64,000 nt of DNA from Leptodontidium sp. MPI-SDFR-AT-0119 (Eukaryota; Ascomycota; Leotiomycetes; Helotiales; Leptodontidiaceae), in contig JAHLEZ010000025.1 of NCBI GenBank assembly GCA_020726505.1, positions 682,001 through 746,000 on the forward strand. The letters run 5' to 3'. Of this stretch, positions 13,740 through 25,043 are shown piece by piece. Numbering within the stretch: the stretch's first letter is position 1; each line of letters begins with the position of its first letter. Under the pieces are notes generated by a model, which saw nothing but the letters and a program-made list of their open reading frames with translations, made no database searches and was not told the DNA's origin. Made by a program: the position numbers and the translations under genes.

Positions 13740-15790
13740 TAATCTATTTAAGTAATTTAATAAGGGGTCTTACTTACTCGAGGTGACTAAAGTAGAAATC
13801 CCTGACTTTATACGGCGTATACTTAAGGTTAAAAGCGTCTTACTAATCCAAATTAACGTCTTAGTTAAGCTAAGTAACGTAATAAAATAAAGTCTTGCCC
13901 TTTTTGCGGCAAGTAAGTACTTCTTTTAGTTCTTACTTGTCGTCGCCTATAATATTAATTAGCGGGGGGGCATCTTATACTTGGCCTAGTAGGGGGTCGT
14001 TAGGGTCCCGGCGAAGCTTATTAGCCGGAAAGACGTTATAGACTTTTATACTCGCTAGTAGTTCTAGGCGGTACGAGTGTCTTACCTTCTCGAGTACTCT
14101 AAATAGTCTATTAGTTAGTATGTCTAACTTCTTAAATAGACAGAGTGTCTTGAAGTAGTGTATATTAAGCTAAATTAAGTTATCTTTATTAAAGTCGATA
14201 TCGCGGCGAAAGGCGTTATAAGACCTGGCTATCTTAGCTTAAGTTATAGTAAGATTAGACTAAGTTATATCCTAAGCTCTCTTATAGCGTTAAGCGTAGT
14301 TAATAGCTTATTAAGTGTTTAACTTATTAGTAGGAGTAACTAAGTCTAGTAAGTTAATTTTTTAGTTTTAATTTATACGTAGTATATATTTATAGATTAC
14401 TTTAAATAGAGAGAGTCCCCTTAAGGAATCGTGTGAGAGGGACATCTAAGCGTAGTCTATAATAAGGAGGTACTTTGACTAGTCGTCCTAGTAGTATACA
14501 ACGAAGGGTTAAAGTCGTCTCTATAAGTATTAGTTATACACTTCGGTTTACTCATTTGTCTACAAGTAATTAGCGATAAATAGTTGTTTTTTAGTTCTAA
14601 GAATCTTACTAAGGGCAGTCTAAAACTTAGAAATAAACTAAAGGCTTTTATTAAAAGTAATAATTAAGGAAGTATTAAAGTAATAATATATATAATAAAT
14701 ATATATCGTAGCTAACTTCTAAGTATTTATCGTCTTTTAATAAGGGATACTAATAGCTTATTTATTAAATCTATTAATAAAGACGAGGACGTTATCGAAT
14801 TTATATTTATCTTTAATAAAGAAGTAATAATTTATTATAATATATTCCTATAATTAAGACAAGACAAGGAGAAGATAAAGGAATCTAAGCTTCTTATCTT
14901 AGGGGACTTAAATTCGTTAGTATATATAATAATTATAGTAATATTACTAAATTATTAACGTAATTCCGTGCTACTAGTACTAAGAAGAGAGTATTTAAAT
15001 CGTCTTTATAACGCCGGGGTACGCTATAATAACTCGATTATAGACCTCTTAAATAAGGAGAGTATAAAGGTAATTGACATTAAGGACTAAAAGGCGGCTG
15101 TCGTGAAGTAAGAAGTTACTTTTTAAACTAAATTTACTTAGAGAGTCTAATATAACTTACTTACGTAAAGCTTATAAAGAAAGAGTAATGCGATTAACTT
15201 CTAGGATTTACTATATAATAGAGAATATTAGTGTGAGGGCAGCGAGCTTAATATTAACTAATAATGCGTTAGTGTCGTTAGGCGGCTATAACTTTATAAT
15301 TAATAAGTTAAGGTCGACTTAGTCTTAGCGTAAAAGTTATTAAAGGCGTTAAGTCTTTTTTATAGAGTTTTATTAATTTAATTCGTTTAACTTATAAAAG
15401 AGTATATTTACTAAGGGGTTATAAATTCTAAGGCGGTATATAATTATAAAATTATAGTCTGCTAAGAGCTTTACTTATTATACTTATTTAGTATTTAATT
15501 ACTTAGAGGTTATAAAGTATTTTAAGGCCTTATAATCTATTATAACACAGACTTAATAAAGGGCTCTTATTAACTTAGTACACTAGTATTTAAAGGATTT
15601 AATAATAATTAATATCTCTTTATTATATATTATATAGTTAAGCTTAATAAGTAATATAGTCTTTAAAAAGAAAGTAATAAGGAACTAGTCGTCACTATAT
15701 TATTAAGAAAGGACTTTAATTATAATACTATTACTTATTAGAGAAATAGAGGTTCAGTGGATTACTCGTAACTTAAAGTACGAAGGCTAT
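13740..15790 (-). mobile_element. Degraded Ty3/gypsy retrotransposon pol (RNase H, integrase, chromodomain)
   Basis: Read on the minus strand, the sequence keeps the order of a gypsy pol despite many stops. Near 15750-15600 come TDAS-like and YNKEI-like RNase H residues, then DYKALKYFITSK near 15540-15505. An integrase tail follows near 14110-13975 (FRVLEKV, YRLELLASIKVYNVF, DPNDPLLGQV). A chromodomain-type end lies near 13840-13740 (KYTPYKVRDFY, then a Pro-Leu-rich tail). These match the usual fungal chromovirus pattern from family knowledge. The RT palm, expected between 15.8 and 16.6 kb, is not recognisable. Protease and gag would lie beyond 16620, where unrelated GC-balanced DNA begins. 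The element is dead. Confidence 0.75.
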
Positions 15791-16042
15791 AAGAGAGCTT
15801 AGCGGCATAGTCTATACTAAAGCTATTAGAGCTTTATATAAGAACAGGAACTTAGCTTAAGACACTTAATATAACTACTATTCTACTTATACCTTCCTTT
15901 TAACTTATTATATCCCTTAGAGTAGACTTTTGTTTAATAGGTTATAAGCCCTAGATACTCGTGGTTCTAAGGATAGATTAAGGACGAATTAAGCTTCTAA
16001 TAACTTAAGTAACTTACACTCGAAGACGTAAGCTCTACACGT

Positions 16043-16243
16043 TAATTCCTAGCCTTAGAGAGCCAAAGTAAGACCTCAAACAGACCTTATAGATTATTAT
16101 AGTCTTAGAGAGTTATAATAAAGCTTTAAATAGCTTTTATAGAATTCCTGGCCTTAGAGAGCTAAAGTAAAGTCCTTAGACAGATCTCGTAGACTTTTAC
16201 TTTTGACTTTAAATAGTTATAGTATTTAATAGCCTTAAACAGC
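16043..16243. repeat. 100-bp duplication
   Basis: The motif ATTCCTAGCCTTAGAGAGCC (16044) recurs as ATTCCTGGCCTTAGAGAGCT (16144), exactly 100 bp on. This suggests a tandem duplication of about 100 bp within the degraded block. Confidence 0.5.
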
Positions 16244-16964
16244 TAATTACTAGATTTTAGACGATTACGTTCGAAAAGACAAGAGCGCGAAGTTTAACCC
16301 TCTTTATAAACTACCTCGTCGACGCGTTAAACCTCCTCTTAAATCGACAAGTTAATACCTCTATAACTTCGATATATACCTTATTATCTTCTCGTACTTT
16401 TAAATAATATATATATAATAATAAACAAAAAGGATAAATATAAAATCCTAACACTCGACAGAGAGAATTATAAGTCTTAGTTTTATTAATAAAGAATCAA
16501 ACTTAGAGGAAAGTAAGTTTTTTATACTTATGAGAAGAAAGTCGAGGAATACGCCCGAGTTACTATTATAAGAGATATTATAAAGGAGTTAAAGGAATTA
16601 AACATTATAATATTACGCGGGATTGTGGTGTTGGACCTGCTGTTTTCGGCGGGTTTGGTCGCTGTTTTACGCGGGCTCGAACCCCCAACAACTCATCACG
16701 TGGGTGCGCCAAGGCCCATGGCGGCTAATCGTCGTTGCGTCCAACCTCAACCTCTTCCGTTTCTCTGATCCCAGTTCTCGATTTTCTGACTTCATCCCCC
16801 CCCGTTTTGGGGGGCCCTCTGGTCAGTCACCATGGTAGTGCCCATCGTTCGCGCTCACATACATACCCTCCTCCCCCTTCTCCCACCTCTCGACCCAGCA
16901 CCTCGCACGACGACATTCTGCTCTCGGCTCCCCCACCACAAGACTGAACAATCTTCCCTTCACG

Positions 16965-19542
16965 ATGGTCGCCAGGAACTATGCCACGGTCAATCCGCGG
17001 CTACCCTCAACCTCCAAGCCGAATCTCGCACGCCTCAATGATCGTGTTGAACGTCGTCGTCCTAAACCGAAGATCCAACCACGCCCTCCCGAATATTACC
17101 AGAACCTGATCGACCAACACAACGAGACGACCGTCAAGCCCAACTATGCCGATACTACGAAAGACAACCTTCAGGACATCATCGACAAGTTCAGCAGGTA
17201 AGAGAGCAAATACTCGATCCACGGCGTGGAGTCCGTAGTTGGTCTGACTTTGAAGCTAGGTTTTGTGCACATCTACCTAAGGGTCCACCCTGGCGCTCCA
17301 TAATCCGGAACTGTTCGAAGGGGACCTCGATAGCATTCGTTATTCACATTTGCGAAGTGGATCGAGTGAAGAAGAGGAGTACGGTCCACCAGTATTATCT
17401 GCGGCTCAAGATGCTCTTCAATCGAGAGAACGGCCGCCACATGAATACCAATGATGCAAAAGAGGTTCTCGCGGTAAAGGGTCCCCATTGTCTCATCTCA
17501 TCTTCACACAAGGATGCTAAGTTTGTTTAGTACATCTACGGTCCTTTGACAAGGGACTACGATCTCGATATCACGGTCAAGGAGAAGCCTGTCCTTGGTG
17601 TCGACGACCTCTTGCTCCTGCTTAACCACCACTGGGCACGCGACACTTCTACCTTCCCTACGGAGCGACATCGCGTGCAGTTCGCACTGATCTTGCTTCT
17701 CCTCTTCGCCACGGGATGCCGGCCCGCAGAGCTGGTCGACGCAAAGAAGAAGAAGCGGCGGTGGCCTGGCCTTGAGGACGATGAAACTGGCGACGGAGAT
17801 GTGGACGATAATAGCTTTGAAGATGCTGAAGTTGGCGCCGATGCCGACTTCGGCTTCGATGATCACGATAGTGCTGTTGCTGACTTGGGCTCCGAGAACG
17901 ATGGCAATGGCTCTGACGACGATGTTGCTATGAGCGATATTGAAACGGAACTCAGACAATTTGACGCGCTCTGCTACGAAGACGTCCGCCTCCTGGTGGT
18001 GCGGAACCCTGTAGCGGGAGAGCGGGATCTGCTTGCGATGGAGGTTAAGCTAGCCCACCACAAGGGAGCCAAGAGACGCCCAAAGCCGTGAGTCAACGAA
18101 CCCATTCTCTACCATATGTGTTCCGAAGCGAACTGACAAACTATGGCAGCACGATCTTCTTCTTCACTGAAGTAGACGACCCAATCTTCTGTCCGATCAC
18201 CCACCTCGTCTCCCTGGCTATCGCAGATGAGGCCTTCGAGGCACCGAGCCTGACTACGGCCGAACGGGTCTTTGAGCACAAGGTGTGGGGCCCGGTTGTG
18301 TCTACACCACTATCTTGGAAGCAAGAAATACTCAAGACTCCAATTTTCCGTCAAGATAAAAAGCCAGCTGACAGCGTGGCTACCTCTCCGACACTCGCTC
18401 TCACCTACTCTCAGTTCAGGGACTGCTTGAACCGCCTAGGGCTTGCGGCGGGCTTCCTAGAGAAGCTGACCAGCTATTGCTTCCGTCGTGGGACGGCTAA
18501 TGTCGTTGACAGTAAGTATTCTGTAATATTACAAGTATAGACCACTCTACTAATCAGGCTTCTGTGTCTAGGTAAAGCCACAGATGCGGTTCGAGATCAG
18601 GTCATGCGACACAACCCGAACTCGGCGGTGTATAACGGAGCCTACATCAATGAGAGGGTTCCGTTCGATGTCCTGTCTGCTGTCCTCGAGCGCCCCTCTG
18701 CAGATGGCATCCTACGCATGCTCACTCACATGAGCCTCATGCGTGATCCTCGCGCTCCAATTCACGTACCGGACGACGTTCTTGCAGCGCTTCCCCCAGA
18801 CCCACATATCGTGGATCTCGAACAGCAGCGAGTGCAGCTAAAAGCTGGAGCCTACAGGATCCAGGGAACGGAGGTCGAGGCGGAAGTTCGACGTCTTACT
18901 GCCGAAATTAGTGTTGCCCGGACTCGGCGGCGAAATATCATCTCTGAGGAGTACCGAGCCGACTACTTCCGTCGTCGCCCGATAGAAGATATCGAGAGGC
19001 AGAACAGTGGACAACAGGAAGAGGAGTATATCGAGCCAGTGGTTGAACATCAGATCTCTGAACGGGCTCAGCTGGCCGAACTTATCTGCACTCATGTCGC
19101 GGGTATCACCGCACAGGACATTGTCGCACGCCGGATTCACTCCGCCGGTCTTATGGTCGCTCTCTGCCGCCGCCGCGAAGTGCCTCGACGGTACCGACTC
19201 CGGGTTGCCCTCCCGCAGCCACCTCTTATCAAGGAGGAATCGCCCGAGCTCGAGCCATTCCCTATTAAGCTTGCCAAGGACCAGTGCCCGATCTGCATTG
19301 GCGACGAATCGAAGAGCTATGAGGAGCGGATGGGCTCTTTTTGCCGCCCTGCGAAGATGATGGATCACGTTGAACGGATTCACCTCGAAGGAAGAGATCC
19401 ACACGCCCAGATAGAGTGTTATCACCCAGTCTGCAAGTCTCAGGGGCTTGTTCTCCAACACTTAGAGCATTTCAAAGGCCACGTAGAGACAGTGCATGGC
19501 GTCAAGCTCCGGGAACCAAGGTTTGTGCGTTCGACAAAATAG
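16965..19542 (+). CDS. DUF3435 tyrosine recombinase (Starship-captain family) with C-terminal C2H2 fingers
   Basis: Five exons (16965-17197, 17260-17473, 17531-18087, 18150-18511, 18572-19542) join without a frame break into 778 residues. All four introns are 57-62 bp with GT..AG ends; the second removes the only in-frame stop. Family boxes are present: TGCRPAEL (about 210-217, first catalytic Arg R213), CFRRGTAN (about 445-452, second Arg), then MRHNP..AVYNGAY (467-480) with Y476 or Y480 as candidate nucleophile. An acidic insert follows the first box. The C-terminus carries CPIC (694-697) and a second Cys/His cluster before the stop. DUF3435 proteins are site-specific DNA recombinases that include the captains of Starship elements, but C2H2-tailed members also occur singly in fungal genomes. 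The gene is the first one inside the AT-rich edge and reads inward. Confidence 0.82.
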
Positions 19543-19709
19543 ACTGCGTTCTATTTCATGTATAGATCTCCTCTTGTTTATGTTTGCTATGTCAAAGAAG
19601 CCACTCTCGTGGGAGTTTACCGTACTGCCTGGAAAGGTAGGCGGCGGGATAAATAAGATTTGTGGCGAAAACCCAGGGCTGTTCGCATAGTAATCCTTAT
19701 GCACTTCAC

Positions 19710-19895
19710 CATGCTACTCATGCTAAGCGCAATCACCTCAAAGGACGAGATCTGAAAGCTACGATAGAGTGTTGTCACCTAATGGAAGAGTTTCAAGGGC
19801 TTGTTCTCGAACACTTGCAGCATTTCAAACGACATGTGCAGATTGTGTACGGCATCAAGCTCCGGGAACTAGGGTTTGTGCATCCATCAAAATAG
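19710..19895 (+). pseudogene. Decayed duplicate of the recombinase 3' end
   Basis: A second copy of the last 60 or so codons plus 3' flank of the recombinase gene. Shared runs include CAGGGGCTTGTTCT / CAAGGGCTTGTTCT, GCATTTCAAA, ATCAAGCTCCGGGAAC, and after the stop GCGTTC.ATTTCAT.TATAGATC. The translation keeps LKGRDLKATIECCH and LEHLQHFKRHV. The first Cys pair of the finger and all catalytic regions are missing. It is a partial tandem duplication, probably non-functional. Confidence 0.8.
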
Positions 19896-21813
19896 ATCGC
19901 GTTCCATTTCATATATAGATCATCAAATTGCTATCCCTATCTGATTTGATTCTTTTTGACCTTGCTAGTGACTTTATGCTATGTTTGGAGGTAAGACCTT
20001 ACTATTGTGATGCAAATGTTGTATCTTGCTAGTAACAGAGGAAAAGGACGAGGCAGTGGTTGTCTTGCTTGATACACTGATAACTCCTCTACTTTCCTAT
20101 CTGCCTACTCATCCATCTCCTTATCCATCTCCAGCTGTCCAGTGATGAAGTGAGGCCGCGATTACCTAATATGGTATGGCGCACTTCGGCAACTTGCGCC
20201 GAAGCTGGACCAATCTGGCATAGCAGTCCTGCGAATTGCTGGATCCGCGATAACATAATCAATCAATCGCCTAAACTGGAGCACGCCCTCGCCGGCTATC
20301 CCCCTCCAATTCTTGATGGTTGCAATCTCGGCAATCCTACCCCACCTTCCCCACTGAGGGGCGAATGCCACTTGGATTGTGGAACGGAGGTCGACCGAGA
20401 AAATCGGTCATACTTCGACTATACCAGGCAATGGTACCAGGTAGCACTACCCCGATGTCCCCAGAACCGGGTACTGGTCATGCACAGGTAATGCTACCAG
20501 GTAACACTACCCCAGATCCCCGCGTTTCTAATAAAGGGAGCAAGCAAAGCAAAAGGGAGAAGGGACAGTTGAACTCAGCCTGGACGAAGAGATCGGAGAG
20601 ATCGACCTGCGAAGGAGTGAAGTTGTTGGAAGCAGTTCATTAGTCGATTGTACGTATCTTGCAGGCTCTCTCTCTTGTGTGGTGTTGGGTTCTGCCCTTC
20701 CACAATATGCGAAAAATCAAGTTCGCATGGTAGCTAAACCAGCTTTTCAATTGTTCGACAACCTCTCTGTCAATTTGGCGACATGAGTGTGGGAAATCTA
20801 AATTTGCAATCGAGACCGTGCCTAGATATTTGGCAACTTTATCCTTTGAGATGTCCATGCTTTACGAGCGTAGTCCAAGTGGTATCTAGATACAGTAGAG
20901 TGTACAATCCGGGTAGAGTGTACAATCCAGGTTAAGTGTGCAATTCAAGTAAGGTGTGCAACCCACGTAGGGTGTGCAATCCAAGTAGAATGTGCAATCT
21001 AGATGGTGCGGGTGACCCAAACAGATCATCTCCCAAGATAATCCCTCGGTCCACTTCGTTGGGTCCCTAGCCCTCCATCAAGATCGTGCCTGGGTTCATC
21101 TCAATCCTGTGGAGGCTGCTATCTTCAAGATCTGCATTCTCGCAAACTGACGTCCTGGACACATCATGTATCTGCTTTGGTAGTTTCGCCGTGGTCTCGC
21201 CGTAATACCACTTATATAATCAATAGGTAAGCTTGTGGCTCTTGACGTGAGGTGAGAAGGACCTTCACAGTCAACAACAATACCAGTTCAGCAGTAGTTT
21301 CGAACGCAATACCTTGTTCACACAGCTCTTCCTAGTAAAATCCCAATGTCCTTTGTTTGCAGAACCTCAACTTCTACAGTCACAACTTCATCAAGCACGC
21401 TGACTCAGCGGATGCTGACACAGAGGGACGCAAAGTAGCGGACATTGTTGACGTTCCTACCTCCTTACCAACCTGGACACTCTCTTCGGTCCAAGCTCCC
21501 CTACGAGCAGCGATATCGATACGTATTTCGCAGATATGTGCAGCGCCCGTCGATGGGCATGGATTTGAGAAAACGACTGCCCCAAATGCCAGAAGCAACT
21601 GGCTTTACGGATCCAAAGTCCTAGCTGCATCTCTTCGAAATGGCGGTGCACAGTGTGCATGTATGGGGACACACACACACGAACATAAGTCACGATCTGG
21701 CGAGAGTAGAGAATATAACGATTGGGAAGATAAAGGATCGAACCTATGAAACCTATATCTAGCATTGATTACCCCGTCCTATGAAAGCGTTTCCACATTG
21801 ACATCAAGCCGAA
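19896..21813. other. Intergenic region with short repeats
   Basis: No supported gene. Open frames on both strands at 20150-20643 and 21357-21765 overlap each other and show no recognisable domain. The region holds a 60-bp tandem duplication at 20431-20550 (ATGGTACCAGGTAGCACTAC and ATGCTACCAGGTAACACTAC, 60 bp apart), a dispersed repeat at 20309-20346 also found near 45.5 kb, and an 18-bp array listed separately. Confidence 0.5.
20895..21002. repeat. Six strictly phased 18-bp repeats
   Basis: Six adjacent units of exactly 18 bp, for example GTAGAGTGTACAATCCGG, GTAGAGTGTACAATCCAG and GTAGGGTGTGCAATCCAA. The core is GTGT(A/G)CAA followed by a C/T-rich triplet. No indels separate the units. The length is a multiple of three, but no convincing gene covers it. 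Confidence 0.8.
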
Positions 21814-22450
21814 TCATACCTCAGGCCCGTTATCGCCGGTGTCACAGTCAGCATTCTGTGCATCCCAGTCAACCATATCATCGAATTCGCGTGGGTTCAT
21901 CTCTTCGGTGTGCTCGGCGCTCCACATGACCGACTCTCCGCTCTCTGACTTGAATGGGCTGGCGATAATTGCTGATTCTGAGGCTGCGAGGGAGTCAGAA
22001 CATTTGCTTATTATATGCAGGCAGTGGCTTACCTTGGGCATTTACGGAAGAATTTCCGTAGAGAGCGCCATTGCTTTCTGAAGGCTGGAAGGTATCGTAA
22101 GCAGCAGGAACCATGCTGTATGGGTGGCTCGTGTAGGCAGCACTTGATACAGGCTGCACTGGTGCCGATATCTTCATCCATGGTTGGTGTTGGTTGGTAT
22201 CAGGGTGTTGCTCTGCCATATGTTTCTTCTGTTTGTCTTCCCTAGCACTTGATATCATCTTGAGGCAGACTGGACAGTGTGCTTCGGACGTTCGATCGTG
22301 GAGATGGTTGTAATGGCGAGCCGCATCTGTCTTGCGCCTGAACCTCTTAGAGCATTCTGGCAAACGGCATTCATAAGGCTGCTCCTTTTTAGGTGCAGGA
22401 GTTTTCTGTCCTTTGTGGTTGGCGGCCATCTCTTTGGGTTTGGGAGGCAT
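21814..22450 (-). CDS. C2H2 zinc-finger protein, two exons
   Basis: Exon 1 is 22450-22033 and exon 2 is 21983-21814, joined across a 49-bp intron (GTAAGC..CGCAG); the protein is about 195 residues. The N-terminus is Lys-rich. A C2H2 finger begins YECRLPECSKRFRRKTD and ends HYNHLH. A second Cys/His set (CPVCLKM with a spaced H..EQH) follows. The C-terminal half is polar, then acidic, ending DCDTGDNGPEV. This is the layout of a small fungal transcription-factor-like protein. The stop lies just after a GTATGA that could be another donor, so the 3' end may be longer. No target or pathway can be inferred. Confidence 0.65.
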
Positions 22451-23630
22451 CTCTAGAAAGTAGATATTAGCATGTTATGATCTTCCACAGAATTAATTTC
22501 TAGTAATGTTGCAACTCACCAAGTTCAGCGCATAAGATTCAATGCCGACTAAGATCACGGCAGTCTTGTTTGTCGAAGTGTTGCTTGTCCCAGCGGAGTA
22601 CTTTGCTGAGTGCGATTGAGAGACAGCATGGAAGGGCTTCCCACCATGAAGCCTCGTCCTGCGCCCACGAAGGGCGAGGGCGCTAGTGCCATTTGGAATG
22701 AATTGCTTTACTCTTGAAGATATTCATCCGTCAGGACTGGTTCGATCACATTGTAACATCATGAAGAACTGAGATCTGCAGCCGCGGATCTGCCAGACCT
22801 CGTCTTGAGTCCTCGACTCCTAAGAAAGGATTTCGCATCATGATGACTTCCAATCTTAGAGTAGGCTGTTGAAGTGGTGTCGTGCACCATAAGAGATAGT
22901 TGCAAGTTTTATGAGTCGATTTGATGATGAACAACTTAGACGAAGATTTGTGGCCTTCACGGGTTTAAAATATCTCTAGTCTGCCTCCGTCGACGGCCTC
23001 CAGCCTGCCTCCAGCCTGCCTCCATGGAGGCAGTATTTTCGACTTTGGATATTCGGCTAGAGTTGCCTATAAAAGTTAGTTACATTTTAGGGTGGGGCTG
23101 TGACTCGGAGGCGGTCATTTGGCAGACGATTACACATGGACATACAGTACCAGCGACTGGAGAGGTAACAGGTACTGCCTCTCTGGTGAGCACCTGCTGT
23201 CGTAATACCGCAACATGTTCATACCCAGAACAGAGGACTACCAGCAAAATGATTATCAAAACATCCGACCATTCAATTCCCTGGCTGGCAAGCAGGTACG
23301 CTACTCAGATCTACGCTAATGGTAGCCCAAGGAGCAATACCCGCTTTGGATGGAAAGGACACCTCTGGGTCAGGTTGTAGAGTTTTCACGAACTGGCCGA
23401 GGCTCGGAGGGTGTGCACCCTCGTCTTGACGGCAGCGTTCAGTGAAGGGCGAACGTAGTTGGGAGATAACAACGATGGAGGTGGCCAAGGTTTGCAGCAC
23501 TGTGAGGGTGGGCAAGCATAGAGCGAGGTATGGCGATTGAGGATACACGGTCTGAAGGAACAGCTGGACGGCACAACGACAGTTGGCTCAAGAAGACTAT
23601 GCAGATGCTGGCCCGAGGACGAACCTGCGG
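22451..23630. other. Intergenic, nothing recognised
   Basis: Only short overlapping frames on both strands with no recognisable domain. A CTGCCTCC motif recurs several times at about 22980-23025. The right end may be the decayed start of the LINE fragment that follows. Confidence 0.4.
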
Positions 23631-23639
23631 GAGTACCCC

Positions 23640-24640
23640 TACATACCTGTTACGAAACACGAGCTCACACCACACCCGTACCTTAGCCCATGGATCACGT
23701 CTACAGATGACTTTACCAGAGACGAGGCCCTACCATAGAGAAACAAGAAATCATTCTGCCATACCTCACTCCACCTTAATGGCAGGGGCCCAAGACTTAT
23801 ATCAAGGCAAGCACCGAACAAGCCACCAAGAAGCATCGGGAACAAACTGCGAATACTCAGGACTACCTCCACATCTACACCGACGGCAGCGGCATGAATG
23901 GGAAGATAGGCGCGGCGGCAACGTCACCGATGATGATCATCTTCACGGAAAACCAAGCGGCTATCAGGACAGTTGGGATTCCAAACGGCAAATCCGGGGC
24001 ATGTTACTAATAACGTCGCACATCCAATCGATCGCCTTCAAGCAACCAAATGAATCCAGGTAGAGGTAAGTTTGGTTCTGGCTCACACAGGCATCCCAGG
24101 AAACGAGGAGGCGGACGTCGCGGCAAAAGGAGGCCGCTGGATGGAGAGCAAGTGAACCAATGTGTGCTGGGAACCGGGCAACCGCCCCCCCCCCCCCCTT
24201 CGAACCGCTATACACGATACGAACAACATTGAAGACATGGATCAAGCAGGAGGCACAGAAAGAGTGGGCAAATAGCTGGAATATGGAGACGAGAGAAAGG
24301 ACCTGCAGTAGATATACTCCCAAACCAACGCAAGGTCCTACGCTTATACGAGAATGGCAGCAAACGACACAGATCCCTATTAATTCAAATGCGCTAGGTA
24401 GATTGGTCTCAGAGACTTCCTACACTAGAGAGGAGTTCCAGAGATTACGGACCCGCGCTGCGTCTGCGCAGAATGCAGACAGACGGCAATGCACATGCTG
24501 ATGCGGTATAGGAAATCCAAGAACCTGCGGCGTCAGGAGCTATCCGGGATTCCAGGATCGAGCGACTTGCGGACAATCCTGAACGAGCGCAAAGCAGCCA
24601 CGAAAGCTGTCAACTTTATGGAACAAATATAGATCCTTGG
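23640..24640 (+). mobile_element. Decayed LINE (non-LTR retrotransposon) RNase H and 3' end
   Basis: Pieces in different frames together give a fungal LINE ORF2 C-terminus. They are PYLTPP followed by a Trp-Gln-Gly-Pro-like region, IYTDGSGMNGKIGAAA (RNase H, near 23870), FTENQAAIRTVG (near 23950), LAHTGIPGNEEADVAAKGG (near 24080-24130), and a C-terminal knuckle CAECRQTAMHMLMRYRKS then LNERKAATKAV (24470-24610). Several frameshifts and stops separate them. No RT domain is present, so it is 5'-truncated or decayed. A run of 13 or more C residues lies at about 24183. Confidence 0.75.
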
Positions 24641-25043
24641 GCAATTCGGATTACCGACTAGCCAGAGCCAAGCATTGGGGGAAGACTGAAGGTGCGAGGA
24701 CACAGGAAGGACAGCAGAAGCGTCTGCTAAGGAGCCTAGACAGCAATCTGAAGGACAGAAAACACTCCCTGAAGCGGACATGTAAATGTAGATAGACGCA
24801 GATGGAATTGATGCGGGGAGTGCTGGCCAATCCCAGTGCTCGTCAGCGACCAGCCGAAGCTGCCCCTTCCGGCATAGTGGCTGACTAAGCTGCTGGAACC
24901 CAGTATGAGATAATCAAATCAAATCCATCATCAGTATCACCTATTTCTTAAAGTTATTTTGCCCACGCCACCGACTGCGTGAAGAAAGACGACTGCGAAA
25001 TCTTTCTGTTCAGTCACTCTGCGACACCCACTGAACAGATAGC

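Larger units (their letters stand above)
1..16620. other. AT-rich, RIP-type degraded repeat block
   Basis: The whole stretch is visibly AT-rich, dense in TA and in stop codons, and holds no open frame that looks like a gene. Composition changes sharply at about 16620. Inside it I can recognise tandem repeats, palindromes, a minisatellite and one decayed Ty3/gypsy pol (listed separately). The pattern fits repeat-induced point mutation of transposons in a filamentous ascomycete. That is an inference from composition and decayed protein similarity; I have not calculated dinucleotide indices. Outside the listed items I see nothing I can name. Confidence 0.8.

Noticed and set aside
16670..16700. 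GGGCTCGAACCCCC resembles a tRNA B box
   Set aside because: No matching A box or foldable cloverleaf at the right distance; probably chance in the GC-rich leader of the recombinase gene.
21357..21765. Overlapping open frames of 130 (plus) and 102 (minus) residues
   Set aside because: No domain, no splice support, and each is antisense to the other; neither is favoured.
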